A stretch of 64,000 bases of DNA from DAISVY01 sp036826635 (GTDB lineage: Bacteria; Zixibacteria; MSB-5A5; GN15; FEB-12): the NCBI GenBank assembly GCA_036826635.1, contig DAISVY010000004.1, forward strand, positions 62,001 to 126,000. Reading direction: 5' to 3'. The notes under the pieces are model-generated. The model was not told where the DNA came from. It did not search any database and saw only the letters and a list, made by a program, of their open reading frames with translations. The position numbers and the translations under genes are program-made. Below, piece after piece: positions 24,623-32,846 of this stretch. Positions within the stretch are counted from its first letter, which is position 1. The number at the start of each line of letters is the position of its first letter.

Positions 24623-25852
24623 GTGCTGTTATATATCAAACTGGCCTGGCGCAACATCTTTCGCAACAAGCGACGCACCTTCATTGCCGGAATCGCAATA
24701 GGTATCGGTCTGGCCGCCCTTATATTCACCGACGCCACGGTCATCGGCATGGGCGACAATATGATCGAATCGGCGACAGCATCGTATCTCGGAGAAGGAC
24801 AGATACACCGAGCCGGATATCTCGACACGCACGAAATCGATCAGACCATCGTCCGGCCTGACAGCGTCATGGCCCGCCTGCGAAAGCAACCGAAAGTTGC
24901 AGCCTTCACCCCTCGTGTGATGAGCTTTGCCATGATTTCCTCCCCGGCCAACATGAGCGCGATCAGTCTGGTCGGTGTACAGCCGTCCACGGAGCGGGAC
25001 CTGTCGCAAATCGATGACGCCATTATCGACGGGGCGTATTTCGAAGACGACGGCAATGAGCGAGAGGTCATCATCGGCACCAAACTGGCTGAGTTGCTCG
25101 AAGTTGAACTGGGGGATCGGGTGGTCCTTACCGCCGCTCAGGCCCACACCGGCGACCTGGCCCAGGAGATGTTCCGCATCTCGGGAATAGTTCTATTTAA
25201 TGTCGATGATATCGACAAGGGGATGGCCTTCATTCGTTTGGGCAAAGCACAGACGATGCTTAATCTCACCGGCGAAATTCACGAGATCGCCCTGAAATTT
25301 ACCGACCACAACGTGGCCAGAGATGAGAATCGACCTTTCTGGTCGAAATTTTCCACCGATGGAAACGAAGCGGTCGGCTGGCCGCTGTTGCTGCCGGAGC
25401 TGAGTGCCGCTCTCGAACTCACGCAGTTTTCAGCGATTCTCGTCGGTTTTATCCTTTTCGGCGTCGTGGCGCTGGGAATCGTCAACACTCTTTTCATGTC
25501 GCTGTACGAACGGATGTACGAGTTCGGCGTCATGCGTGCCGTGGGCACCCGACCGTTCGTGCTCGGCCGCTTAGTATTTTTCGAAGCCGGGGCGCTGGCC
25601 GCGATAAGCATCGTGCTGGGGATCATATTAGGGTTCGTGGTAACGGCCATCTGCGCCGCCACCGGTATCGATTATATCGGTATCGAGTTTGCCGGGGTAA
25701 CTTTTCGGAAACTTCTCTACCCTGTCATGACCGTCAGCCAGTTTATTTATTATCCCATCGCCGTGTTTATCTTCACTTCCTTAATCAGCCTTTACCCCGC
25801 TCTCTACGCCGCCCGGCTGACCCCAGCGGAGGCAATGCGCAAGAGCCTTTAG
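24623..25852 (+). CDS. ABC transporter permease, MacB/LolCE/FtsX type (second copy)
   Basis: A 409-residue paralogue of the preceding permease, with the same layout: N-terminal membrane segment after LAWRNIFRNKRRTF, large periplasmic domain, and three C-terminal segments with the YERMYEFGVMRAVGTRP coupling motif. The start is GTG, with a very strong AGGAGG site six bases upstream (24611-24616). Two different permeases imply a heterodimer like LolC/LolE. It ends nine bases before the ATPase gene. Confidence 0.9.
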   Translation: MLLYIKLAWRNIFRNKRRTFIAGIAIGIGLAALIFTDATVIGMGDNMIESATASYLGEGQIHRAGYLDTHEIDQTIVRPDSVMARLRKQPKVAAFTPRVMSFAMISSPANMSAISLVGVQPSTERDLSQIDDAIIDGAYFEDDGNEREVIIGTKLAELLEVELGDRVVLTAAQAHTGDLAQEMFRISGIVLFNVDDIDKGMAFIRLGKAQTMLNLTGEIHEIALKFTDHNVARDENRPFWSKFSTDGNEAVGWPLLLPELSAALELTQFSAILVGFILFGVVALGIVNTLFMSLYERMYEFGVMRAVGTRPFVLGRLVFFEAGALAAISIVLGIILGFVVTAICAATGIDYIGIEFAGVTFRKLLYPVMTVSQFIYYPIAVFIFTSLISLYPALYAARLTPAEAMRKSL

Positions 25853-25860
25853 GGAGAATT

Positions 25861-26568
25861 ATGATGTCCGTAGATTTTGAAGGTCCGGTAATCAAAACGG
25901 AAGGGATCACCAAAAAATACACCGATAACAGTGTCCCGGTACATGCCCTTCGTGGTATCGATCTGGAGATAATGGCGGGAGAATTCACGGCCATCGTGGG
26001 ACCATCGGGATCCGGTAAAACGACCTTCCTCAACGTCATCTCGGCCCTTGACACCGTTACCGAGGGGCGGGTCTGGCTGGCCGGAAAAGAGCTATCGGGC
26101 ATGAGCGGCCGTGAGCTGTCGGATTTCCGTCGCGACAACATCGGTTTCATTTTCCAGGCCTATAATCTTATCCCGGTACTAACGGTGGAAGAAAACGTCG
26201 AGTACATAATGTTACTGCAGAGCGTTCCCAAAGAAGAGCGGCATGAGCGCGTGGCCGCGATCCTGAAAGAAGTCGGGCTCGAAGGTCTTGCCGGACGACG
26301 TCCGCCCCAACTCTCCGGCGGACAGCAACAGCGCGTGGCCGTGGCCCGAGCTATCGTATCGCAACCCAGACTGGTCCTGGCGGACGAACCGACCGCCAAC
26401 CTCGATTCGACGACGGCCCTGGAACTGATCGACATGATGCGTGACCTCAACGAGAAACGGAACACCACGTTTGTTTTCTCGACGCACGACCAAAAAATTA
26501 TGGAGCGAGCCCGAAGACTGGTGGTGTTAAAAGACGGGCGTATCGAAAGCGATGAGATTAAAAGCTAA
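25861..26568 (+). CDS. ABC transporter ATPase, LolD/MacB type
   Basis: A 235-residue ATPase. Walker A is GPSGSGKT (47-54), the signature is LSGGQQQR (151-158), Walker B is LVLADEPTANLD (from 171), and the switch His lies in FSTHDQ. This is the LolD/MacB/FtsE subgroup that pairs with FtsX-type permeases. Two adjacent ATG codons (25861, 25864) follow a GGAGA site; either may be used. Its end overlaps the start of the barrel gene by 17 bases, so transport and outer-membrane parts are translated together. Confidence 0.93.
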   Translation: MMSVDFEGPVIKTEGITKKYTDNSVPVHALRGIDLEIMAGEFTAIVGPSGSGKTTFLNVISALDTVTEGRVWLAGKELSGMSGRELSDFRRDNIGFIFQAYNLIPVLTVEENVEYIMLLQSVPKEERHERVAAILKEVGLEGLAGRRPPQLSGGQQQRVAVARAIVSQPRLVLADEPTANLDSTTALELIDMMRDLNEKRNTTFVFSTHDQKIMERARRLVVLKDGRIESDEIKS

Positions 26569-27844
26569 CTCTTTCGCCAGGTTGATCCTCGGCCTTGTCG
26601 CGTTTGTCATCGGGGCAGCCGGAGGTCTGTCGGCCTCGGAACGATTCGATCTCAGCGGCTATTGGAAAAGCTACAGCAGTGTTATCGACTATCCCGTGAT
26701 CGAAACCAACTGGGGTACGGTTGAAGACTGGCCGCTTGAAGGTTCCCTTAGCAATCGCATGCGGCTCAATGCCCGCTGTCAAATTACCTCCTGGCTTACG
26801 TTCGCCGCGGCCTACAGCCTGGTCGGCCGGGTGCAGGACCCGACGCTTATCCAAACCGACACCCTGTTCACCGGGATCAGCGAGAACCGCTACCGCATAG
26901 ACGATCTTAACGAACGCCTGTACCCCGACGAGATTAACCCGGACGGCAACGTCGCTCTTTTTCAGAATCTTGACAGAATCTTCCTTACCGCCTCCGCACC
27001 GGGCTTCGATATCATGATCGGTCGGCAGGCTATCGCCTGGGGATCGGCCCACGCCGTCAACCCCACGGACATCCTCGCTCCTTACATGTTCAACGAACTC
27101 GACACGGAGGACCGGCTTGGTGTCGATGCTGTTCGGATGCGCATCCCCATCGGCTTCATGGGTGAGATAGACGCCGGGTACGTGTCCGGTGAGAATGCCG
27201 ACTTTGATCGAAGCGCTGTTTTCCTTCGCGGCAAGTACTACGCCTGGCGGACCGATCTCTCGGCCATGCTGGTTGGCTTTCGGGAAAACCTTATGCTGGG
27301 GTTCGACCTCACCCGCGCTGTCGGCGGAGCAGGCTTCTGGCTGGAAAGCGGCCATGTGCTGGTCGATGCTTTGGGCGAAGAGAGAAACGGCAGCGATGCG
27401 GATTATTTCCGTCTGTCCACCGGTCTTGACTACAGTTTTGGAAGCAAGACCTACGGCTTCATTGAATATCATTATAATTCGGCGGGACGCAATGACACCG
27501 ATGAATACCCTGATATCCTGACAGAACCGGCTTACACCGAAGGCGCCGTATACCTGCTCGGCAAACATTACGTGATACCCGGAGTCAGCTACCAGCTCAC
27601 CCCCCTGATCACGGCCGGAGGGCAGGCCCTGGTCAACTTGTCCGATGGTTCGGCACTTCTGGCTCCCAGCCTCGAATACAATATCGCCGAGAACATATAT
27701 CTGGCGGGCGGGGCATACATAGGCGCAGGCAAAGCCCCGGACGCATACGTGAGATTTTTTCCGTCGAGCACCCGGCTGATTTTCAATTCCGAATTCGGGA
27801 CCTACCCGGATCAGTATTTCGTTTCTTTTCGCCTGTATTTTTAA
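26552..27844 (+). CDS. Outer-membrane beta-barrel partner of the ABC exporter
   Basis: A 430-residue exported protein with a signal peptide ending near GGLSASE. The rest is alternating amphipathic strands with many aromatic residues, ending in FVSFRLYF; the terminal Phe is the usual outer-membrane barrel insertion signal. An FDIMIGRQAIAWGSAHAVNP motif resembles barrels of the DUF1302 kind, which are known next to LolA/LolB-like and RND proteins; this link is a resemblance only. Start overlaps the ATPase gene by 17 bases. It probably completes a route from inner to outer membrane together with the LolA-like protein and ABC exporter. Confidence 0.8.
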   Translation: MRLKANSFARLILGLVAFVIGAAGGLSASERFDLSGYWKSYSSVIDYPVIETNWGTVEDWPLEGSLSNRMRLNARCQITSWLTFAAAYSLVGRVQDPTLIQTDTLFTGISENRYRIDDLNERLYPDEINPDGNVALFQNLDRIFLTASAPGFDIMIGRQAIAWGSAHAVNPTDILAPYMFNELDTEDRLGVDAVRMRIPIGFMGEIDAGYVSGENADFDRSAVFLRGKYYAWRTDLSAMLVGFRENLMLGFDLTRAVGGAGFWLESGHVLVDALGEERNGSDADYFRLSTGLDYSFGSKTYGFIEYHYNSAGRNDTDEYPDILTEPAYTEGAVYLLGKHYVIPGVSYQLTPLITAGGQALVNLSDGSALLAPSLEYNIAENIYLAGGAYIGAGKAPDAYVRFFPSSTRLIFNSEFGTYPDQYFVSFRLYF

Positions 27845-27851
27845 CCAAACG

Positions 27852-27906
27852 GGGACAGCGACGCGGCTTGACAAACGGCCGGTTTCATCGGACATTGGGC
27901 TGTCCC
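27852..27906 (+). terminator. Possible long-loop terminator after the exporter operon
   Basis: GGGACAGC (27852-27859) pairs with GCTGTCCC (27899-27906) across a 39-base loop and is followed by GATTCTTTACC. The loop is long and the T-run poor, so this is a weak call. It lies between the barrel stop and the methyltransferase start. Confidence 0.35.
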
Positions 27907-27969
27907 GATTCTTTACCATTCGTGATGCGCGGAGATTCGTCTTCTTAATTGCGCGAAAGGAGTTGCCCG

Positions 27970-29427
27970 GTGAGGCCGCAAGTTCGCTTTCTTAGTGATG
28001 AATTGATCGAAAAAATCGTAGCCGAAGGACGCGAGTTGATCTGTCGGCTGGGTGTCGAAATACACAACGACAAAGTGGTCGCCATGCTGAGCGATCACGG
28101 AGCTACGGTCAACGAAGAAAAAGACCGTGTCTTCTTTACTCAGGACATGATCGACCGGGCACTCGCGGACGCTCCCGGAGCTTTCAAACTCTATGATTCC
28201 CGAGGCAACGAAGCTGTCGACCTGTCCGGTTTCAATGTTAATTTTACCCCCGGTTCGGCCGCTATCAACGTGCTCGATCACGCTACCAACAAAATTTCCA
28301 AACCATCGACGGCGGATTACGTTGCCTATGCAAAGCTGATGTGTCAAATGACGCACATTGCCTCGCAGGCAACCGCCCTGATTCCGGCCGATGTGCACCC
28401 CCGCATTTCCGACAGCTATCGTCTCTATTTGAGCCTGATGTTCTGTGAAAAACCGGTCGTAACCGGCACCTTTACGATTGAAGCCTTTCAGACCATGAAA
28501 GACCTGCAACTGGCCGTGCGGGGATCGAAAGAAGCATTGGCGGCCAAACCTCTTACCATTTTCTCGGCCTGTCCTACCGCGCCGATCAAGTGGAGCAAGG
28601 TGACCTCGCAAAACCTTCTCGACTGCGCCCAATACGCAATTCCCGTGGAATATATCTCCATGCCTTTGTCCGGTTTTATGGCTCCCGTGACTTTGGTCGG
28701 ATCGCTGGTGCAGCACACGGCCGAAACCCTGAGCGGTTTGGTTATCAGTCAGTTGGCCAGACCCGGCACGCCGGTGCTGTACGGTGGCTCGCCGGCCATT
28801 TTCGACGTGCGCTACGAGACGACACCGATGGGTGCGATAGGCACCATGATGATCGACTGCGCATACAACGAAATTGGAAAATATCTCGGCCTTCCCACCC
28901 AGGCGTATATCGGCCTCAGCGACGCCAAACATCTCGATGCTCAGGCCGGTCTGGAAACAGCCATGGGGGCAACGCTGGCGGCTCTGTCGGGAATCAACAA
29001 CCTTTCGGGACCGGGAATGCTCGACTTCGAAAGCTGCTTTTCTCTGGAAAAACTGGTCACAGACAACGAAATCTGCGGCATGCTTCACCGCATGCTGACC
29101 GGTATCGAACCGAAGGATGACTTCCCGGCCATGCCGCGATTCGAAGAGATGTTGCAAGAAGGACACCTGTTGATTTCCGAACACACACGACGCTATCTGC
29201 GCGAGGAGATTTACTTCCCGGGACCGGTCATCGACCGAGCCAACCGCTCACGCTGGCAGGAAGAAGGCAGCCATTCGCTGATGCAACGGGCTCACGCCGA
29301 AGTGGAACGAATCGTTGCCGCACATGAACCGGTGCGACTGACCGACGATATCAAAACGGAAATGACCCGACTGATGACCGCCGAAGCCCGACGTTTCGGC
29401 ATGGATCGTCTACCCGAGATTGGCTGA
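27970..29427 (+). CDS. MttB-family methyltransferase, non-pyrrolysine
   Basis: A 485-residue member of the trimethylamine methyltransferase (MttB) superfamily. N-terminal LSDELIEKIVAEGRELICRLGVEIHNDKVVAML and later FTPGSAAINVLDH, FSACPTAPIKWSK, VLYGGSPAIFDVRYET and GATLAALSGINNLSGPG are family hallmarks. True trimethylamine enzymes read an in-frame TAG as pyrrolysine near the middle; none is present, so this belongs to the large class that demethylates glycine betaine or other quaternary amines. Start is GTG 27970 with AAAGGAG seven bases upstream. It overlaps the next gene by one base (TGATG) and heads a corrinoid methyl-transfer operon. The exact methyl donor cannot be read from sequence. 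Confidence 0.9.
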   Translation: MRPQVRFLSDELIEKIVAEGRELICRLGVEIHNDKVVAMLSDHGATVNEEKDRVFFTQDMIDRALADAPGAFKLYDSRGNEAVDLSGFNVNFTPGSAAINVLDHATNKISKPSTADYVAYAKLMCQMTHIASQATALIPADVHPRISDSYRLYLSLMFCEKPVVTGTFTIEAFQTMKDLQLAVRGSKEALAAKPLTIFSACPTAPIKWSKVTSQNLLDCAQYAIPVEYISMPLSGFMAPVTLVGSLVQHTAETLSGLVISQLARPGTPVLYGGSPAIFDVRYETTPMGAIGTMMIDCAYNEIGKYLGLPTQAYIGLSDAKHLDAQAGLETAMGATLAALSGINNLSGPGMLDFESCFSLEKLVTDNEICGMLHRMLTGIEPKDDFPAMPRFEEMLQEGHLLISEHTRRYLREEIYFPGPVIDRANRSRWQEEGSHSLMQRAHAEVERIVAAHEPVRLTDDIKTEMTRLMTAEARRFGMDRLPEIG

Positions 29428-30140
29428 TGCACCGTATAGCCACAATGCAGATCGACCAGGTGATGCCATCGAAAACCGATGTGCTGCGCGCCCAGGGAGT
29501 GCCGACCGAACGCAACGGCAATCGCCGGAATCTCGACCTGGCCGCAAAAGCTCTCGCCGAGTATCGAAAACTCGCTCGACCACAGGGTATCATGATATCA
29601 ATAGCACCGGATGATTTCACCGACGTCTACTGGGGGCGTGGTGACAACGCCGCCTTGACCCCCCTGGCGGGTATCTACCCGATGGCCGACAGCCTGGCCC
29701 TCTACGCCGTGACGGTCGGACAGGATGTTTGCGACGAGATTTCCCGTCTTTTCGATAGTCACGATTTCGCGGCCGGGACAATGCTCGATGCGGCAGCTTC
29801 CGAAGGTGCGGAACTGGCCGGACAGGCAATCACCGCGCAGTTTGTCGAATATCTCAAAGAAGAGAATCGGTTCCCCGAGTCCAGCGGTGCCCTTACTTTC
29901 AGCCCCGGTTACTGCGGCTGGCATGTAAGCGGACAGAAAGCACTGTTCGACTTTCTCATACCGGAGGAAATCGGCATTCAGCTTTCGGAAAGCTTTTTGA
30001 TGCAACCGCTCAAATCGACCAGCGGAGTGATCGTTGCCGGCCCGCGAGAAATCTTCGCCTTTGACGACGATTTTCCCTTCTGTCGCGAGTGCCGAACACA
30101 CTCCTGCCGAAAAAGGATCAGATCTCTTTGTGAACGATAA
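29427..30140 (+). CDS. MetH activation-domain-like protein with Cys-rich tail
   Basis: A 237-residue protein related to the C-terminal activation domain of B12-dependent methionine synthase. The key match is SPGYCGWHVSGQKALFDFL followed by IGIQLSESFLMQPLKSTSGVI, which in MetH shapes the S-adenosylmethionine site used to reductively remethylate inactive cob(II)alamin. The C-terminus adds FCRECRTHSC, a C-x2-C-x4-C cluster not found in E. coli MetH, which might bind a metal or Fe-S cluster. It overlaps the MttB-like gene (TGATG) and precedes the corrinoid protein. It likely reactivates that corrinoid; no RamA-type activase gene is present here. Confidence 0.85.
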   Translation: MHRIATMQIDQVMPSKTDVLRAQGVPTERNGNRRNLDLAAKALAEYRKLARPQGIMISIAPDDFTDVYWGRGDNAALTPLAGIYPMADSLALYAVTVGQDVCDEISRLFDSHDFAAGTMLDAAASEGAELAGQAITAQFVEYLKEENRFPESSGALTFSPGYCGWHVSGQKALFDFLIPEEIGIQLSESFLMQPLKSTSGVIVAGPREIFAFDDDFPFCRECRTHSCRKRIRSLCER

Positions 30141-30170
30141 CACATCTGTTACAGATCAGAGGATTGCGGA

Positions 30171-30809
30171 ATGGAAATACTCAAACAGATATCCGAAAGT
30201 TTGCAGCGCGGCGACGCTGACCAGGTTGCACGGCTGACCACCGAAGCGGTCGATGAAAAACTCGACGCGAAGACGATTCTCGATGACGGCCTGATTGCGG
30301 GTATGACTATCATCGGCGACGAATTCAAGGCGCACCGTATATTCCTTCCCGACGTACTTATGGCCGCCAAAGCCATGTATGCCGGAATGGATATTCTCAA
30401 ACCGATATTGGCCAGAGAAGGTATCCCGACGGTCGGGAAAGTCGTTATCGGCACGGTGCAGGGCGATCTGCACGATATCGGTAAGAATCTGGTCGGGATC
30501 ATGCTAAAAGGCGCCGGGTTCGAAGTAATTGACCTGGGCAAAGATGTCCCCCCGGAGAAATTCCTGGACGCCGCCAGCGAAAACGATGCTCGCGTGGTCG
30601 GTCTGTCCGCTCTTCTTACCACCACCATGCCGGTCATGAAACAGGTTATCGATCTGGCCCGTGAACGCGGCGTATACAACAAGATCAAGTTCATCGTCGG
30701 CGGAGCACCGCTGTCGGCCGAGTATGCCGAACAGATCGGTGCGCATGCCTATTGTTTCGATGGAGTCAACGCCGTCGACTGTGTCAAGGCGTTTATCGGA
30801 GCGGCCTGA
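30171..30809 (+). CDS. Corrinoid (B12-binding) methyl-carrier protein
   Basis: A 212-residue two-domain protein of the MtbC/MtaC/MttC kind. The N-terminal ~85 residues are the helical cap (EILKQISESLQRGDADQVARL and following). The C-terminal Rossmann-like domain has D99-L-H101-D-I-G with the cobalt-ligand His101, then GLSALLTTTMPVMK and FIVGGAPLSAEYAEQIGA. It carries a methyl group on cobalt between a donor methyltransferase and an acceptor enzyme. AGAGGA lies a few bases upstream of the ATG. It is flanked by its probable reactivator and by the homocysteine methyltransferase, which starts one base after its stop. Confidence 0.93.
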   Translation: MEILKQISESLQRGDADQVARLTTEAVDEKLDAKTILDDGLIAGMTIIGDEFKAHRIFLPDVLMAAKAMYAGMDILKPILAREGIPTVGKVVIGTVQGDLHDIGKNLVGIMLKGAGFEVIDLGKDVPPEKFLDAASENDARVVGLSALLTTTMPVMKQVIDLARERGVYNKIKFIVGGAPLSAEYAEQIGAHAYCFDGVNAVDCVKAFIGAA

Positions 30810-30810
30810 T

Positions 30811-31704
30811 ATGCACCCGCTATTGCAACGGATCAAAGACGGCGAAGTGCTGGTCGGCGACGGGGCCATGGGGACCATGTTGCTGCAGCGCGGCCTTACG
30901 ACGGGTGACTGCCCCGAAATCTGGAATCTTACCCGCCCGGAAGTTCTTGAGGAAATCGCCCGGTTATATCACCACGCCGGCGCGGATATCGTCCAGACCA
31001 ATACTTTCGGCGGTTCGCCTCTCAAACTTGCCCAGTACGACCTTGATGATAAGACCGAAGAGATCAACGCCGCGGCGGTTCGAGCGGCAAGAAAAGCCGT
31101 CGGCGACACGGCCTTCGTCTCGGCCTCGTGCGGGCCCTGCGGGAGAATACTCAAGCCCTACGGTGACACCGAGCCTGAGGAGATCGACCGGTCGTTTCAA
31201 CGCCAGATCCGAGCGGTAGTCGAAGCGGGAGCCGACCTGGTATGTATCGAAACCATGACCGATCTCAACGAAGCGACCATAGCCGTCCGGGCAGCCAGAG
31301 AGATCGCGCCGGACATACCGATAGCCGCAACCATGACGTTCGACACCACGCCCGACGGTTTCTTCACTATCATGGGAGTCACCGTTGAACAGGCGGCCGC
31401 CGGACTGGCCGCGGCCGGGGCGGATATAGTCGGTTCCAACTGCGGCAACGGAATAGAGAACATGGTCCGCATCGCCGCCGAGTTCAAAGAACATACTTCT
31501 CTGCCCATCCTTATCCAGTCCAACGCCGGTCTTCCCCGCATGGAAGGCAACGTTATTGTCTATGCGGAGACGCCGGAATTTATGGCTGACAAATGCCGGA
31601 CGCTGCTCGATTTGGGTGTTAACATCATCGGCGGTTGTTGCGGCACCACCCCGGAGCATATTGCCGCCATCAGGAAGCTCGCAGACAATTATCGACGGGC
31701 GTAA
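30811..31704 (+). CDS. Homocysteine S-methyltransferase domain protein
   Basis: A 297-residue protein equal to the N-terminal homocysteine-binding module of MetH. It opens with LVGDGAMGTMLLQRGL and NTFGG; the zinc ligands are C211 (GSNCGNG) and the pair C276-C277 (GGCCGTTPEHI). It transfers a methyl group from methylcob(III)alamin to homocysteine to give methionine. ATG 30811 is one base after the corrinoid gene stop. No folate-binding domain gene is present in the operon, so the methyl source is probably the MttB-like protein rather than methyl-tetrahydrofolate. It ends 7 bases before the convergent minus-strand gene. Confidence 0.92.
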   Translation: MHPLLQRIKDGEVLVGDGAMGTMLLQRGLTTGDCPEIWNLTRPEVLEEIARLYHHAGADIVQTNTFGGSPLKLAQYDLDDKTEEINAAAVRAARKAVGDTAFVSASCGPCGRILKPYGDTEPEEIDRSFQRQIRAVVEAGADLVCIETMTDLNEATIAVRAAREIAPDIPIAATMTFDTTPDGFFTIMGVTVEQAAAGLAAAGADIVGSNCGNGIENMVRIAAEFKEHTSLPILIQSNAGLPRMEGNVIVYAETPEFMADKCRTLLDLGVNIIGGCCGTTPEHIAAIRKLADNYRRA

Positions 31705-31711
31705 TGCCGCT

Positions 31712-32821
31712 TCACTCTCCGGATAACTGGATATTCCGCAAAACACTGTCGGCCGCGGTAGTTTCACGCACACAGCGATAACCATGACGTGGATTGCCCC
31801 AGCGCTTGGGCTGGTGCCACACACCGCTCCCGACGTAATTCACATAGTATGCGTTGACGGAATCATATTCATCCGCCGACCAATAATACACCGGAGGCTG
31901 ATCGGGTGCCCACAACGGCGTCTCTTTATCCGGAGTTACCCGACAGACAGCGTGTGAAGACGTGCCGTCCCAAGTACACCCGGCGTTCTCACCATGCAAA
32001 CACAGCGAACGGATAATCTCATCGGTGGTGGGAAGTCGCCAGATATGCTGAGGTTCATCCATCAGGGTCTTACCATCTTCACTAAGATAAGCACAAAGAC
32101 AATACTCCCGCATATCATCGGGGGTGGCATTGAGACTGTCGTATCCCGGCTTGTGCTCCAGCCCCACCGGCGGCAGACCGTACCGGGCCAGGCTGTTCCA
32201 CGACGGATACCCACCGAAGGACTGTTTCCAGTTCCACCCCGGACCTTCGGGCGCCCACACCAGCGCAACACCGTTGCCTTCGATGAGTCGGGCTCCGCGG
32301 TAACCGTCGTCTTCGCGCGCCAGGATATACGAAAGATTCGAAACGGCGGTGCCGACGCCGACCAGCAGAGGAATACCCAGCGCTATGACATACCGGATAT
32401 TGCGCCGCAGCCATTTCGTCGGCGGTGTCCATCCTTCCGCACGCAATCGTCGACGAAACCGGGCTTCATAGAGAAACAACAAGCCGGTCAATACGAGCAT
32501 ACCGGAAAGCGGGAACATTGAGAGCAACCCGGTCCAACTCCACACCCCACTGGCAATCCGTCCCCAAAACCAGTGCGCGGTAAACCCACCGCCCATGATA
32601 ATTATCAGCCAGCCTCCGAAAGCCGGCCAGCGAAGAACAACCAGAGTAAGGACGAGACAAATCGCCCCCGGGACAAGGTAGGCCAACGGCCCAGGGAACG
32701 ACTGCCCCCAGCCTTCGTAGAATAACTCTGCCGTTCCCCAGAAGACCCAAAGACCGGTCGTAACGGTTATCAGAGCGATACCGATCCAGCCGGGAAGTCT
32801 TTGCTTGCTGTCCTTTGTCAT
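31712..32821 (-). CDS. Membrane protein with DUF1566-like C-terminal domain
   Basis: A 369-residue protein with about five N-terminal membrane segments (residues ~12-165) and a soluble C-terminal half. The latter holds HIWRLPTTDEIIRSLC, then PPVYYWSADEYDSVNAYYV and a final GYRCVRE, the pattern of the DUF1566/Lcl C-terminal domain, itself like a formylglycine-enzyme or C-type-lectin fold. Topology would place this domain outside the cytoplasm. It is the last gene of the minus-strand set that begins with the Ser/Thr kinase. I cannot assign an activity. Confidence 0.78.
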   Translation of the reverse strand: MTKDSKQRLPGWIGIALITVTTGLWVFWGTAELFYEGWGQSFPGPLAYLVPGAICLVLTLVVLRWPAFGGWLIIIMGGGFTAHWFWGRIASGVWSWTGLLSMFPLSGMLVLTGLLFLYEARFRRRLRAEGWTPPTKWLRRNIRYVIALGIPLLVGVGTAVSNLSYILAREDDGYRGARLIEGNGVALVWAPEGPGWNWKQSFGGYPSWNSLARYGLPPVGLEHKPGYDSLNATPDDMREYCLCAYLSEDGKTLMDEPQHIWRLPTTDEIIRSLCLHGENAGCTWDGTSSHAVCRVTPDKETPLWAPDQPPVYYWSADEYDSVNAYYVNYVGSGVWHQPKRWGNPRHGYRCVRETTAADSVLRNIQLSGE

Positions 32822-32846
32822 TGCTACCGTCGTCCCACTGCGGACA

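Noticed and set aside
26558..27919. 453-residue minus-strand open frame opposite the exporter barrel
   Set aside because: Shadow of a clear outer-membrane protein gene that is translationally coupled to the ATPase.
27913..29184. 423-residue minus-strand open frame opposite the MttB-like gene
   Set aside because: Shadow of a gene with strong family motifs; low-complexity composition and no start signals.
27970..29427. Pyrrolysine-containing trimethylamine methyltransferase
   Set aside because: No in-frame TAG occurs in the gene and it is full length without one.
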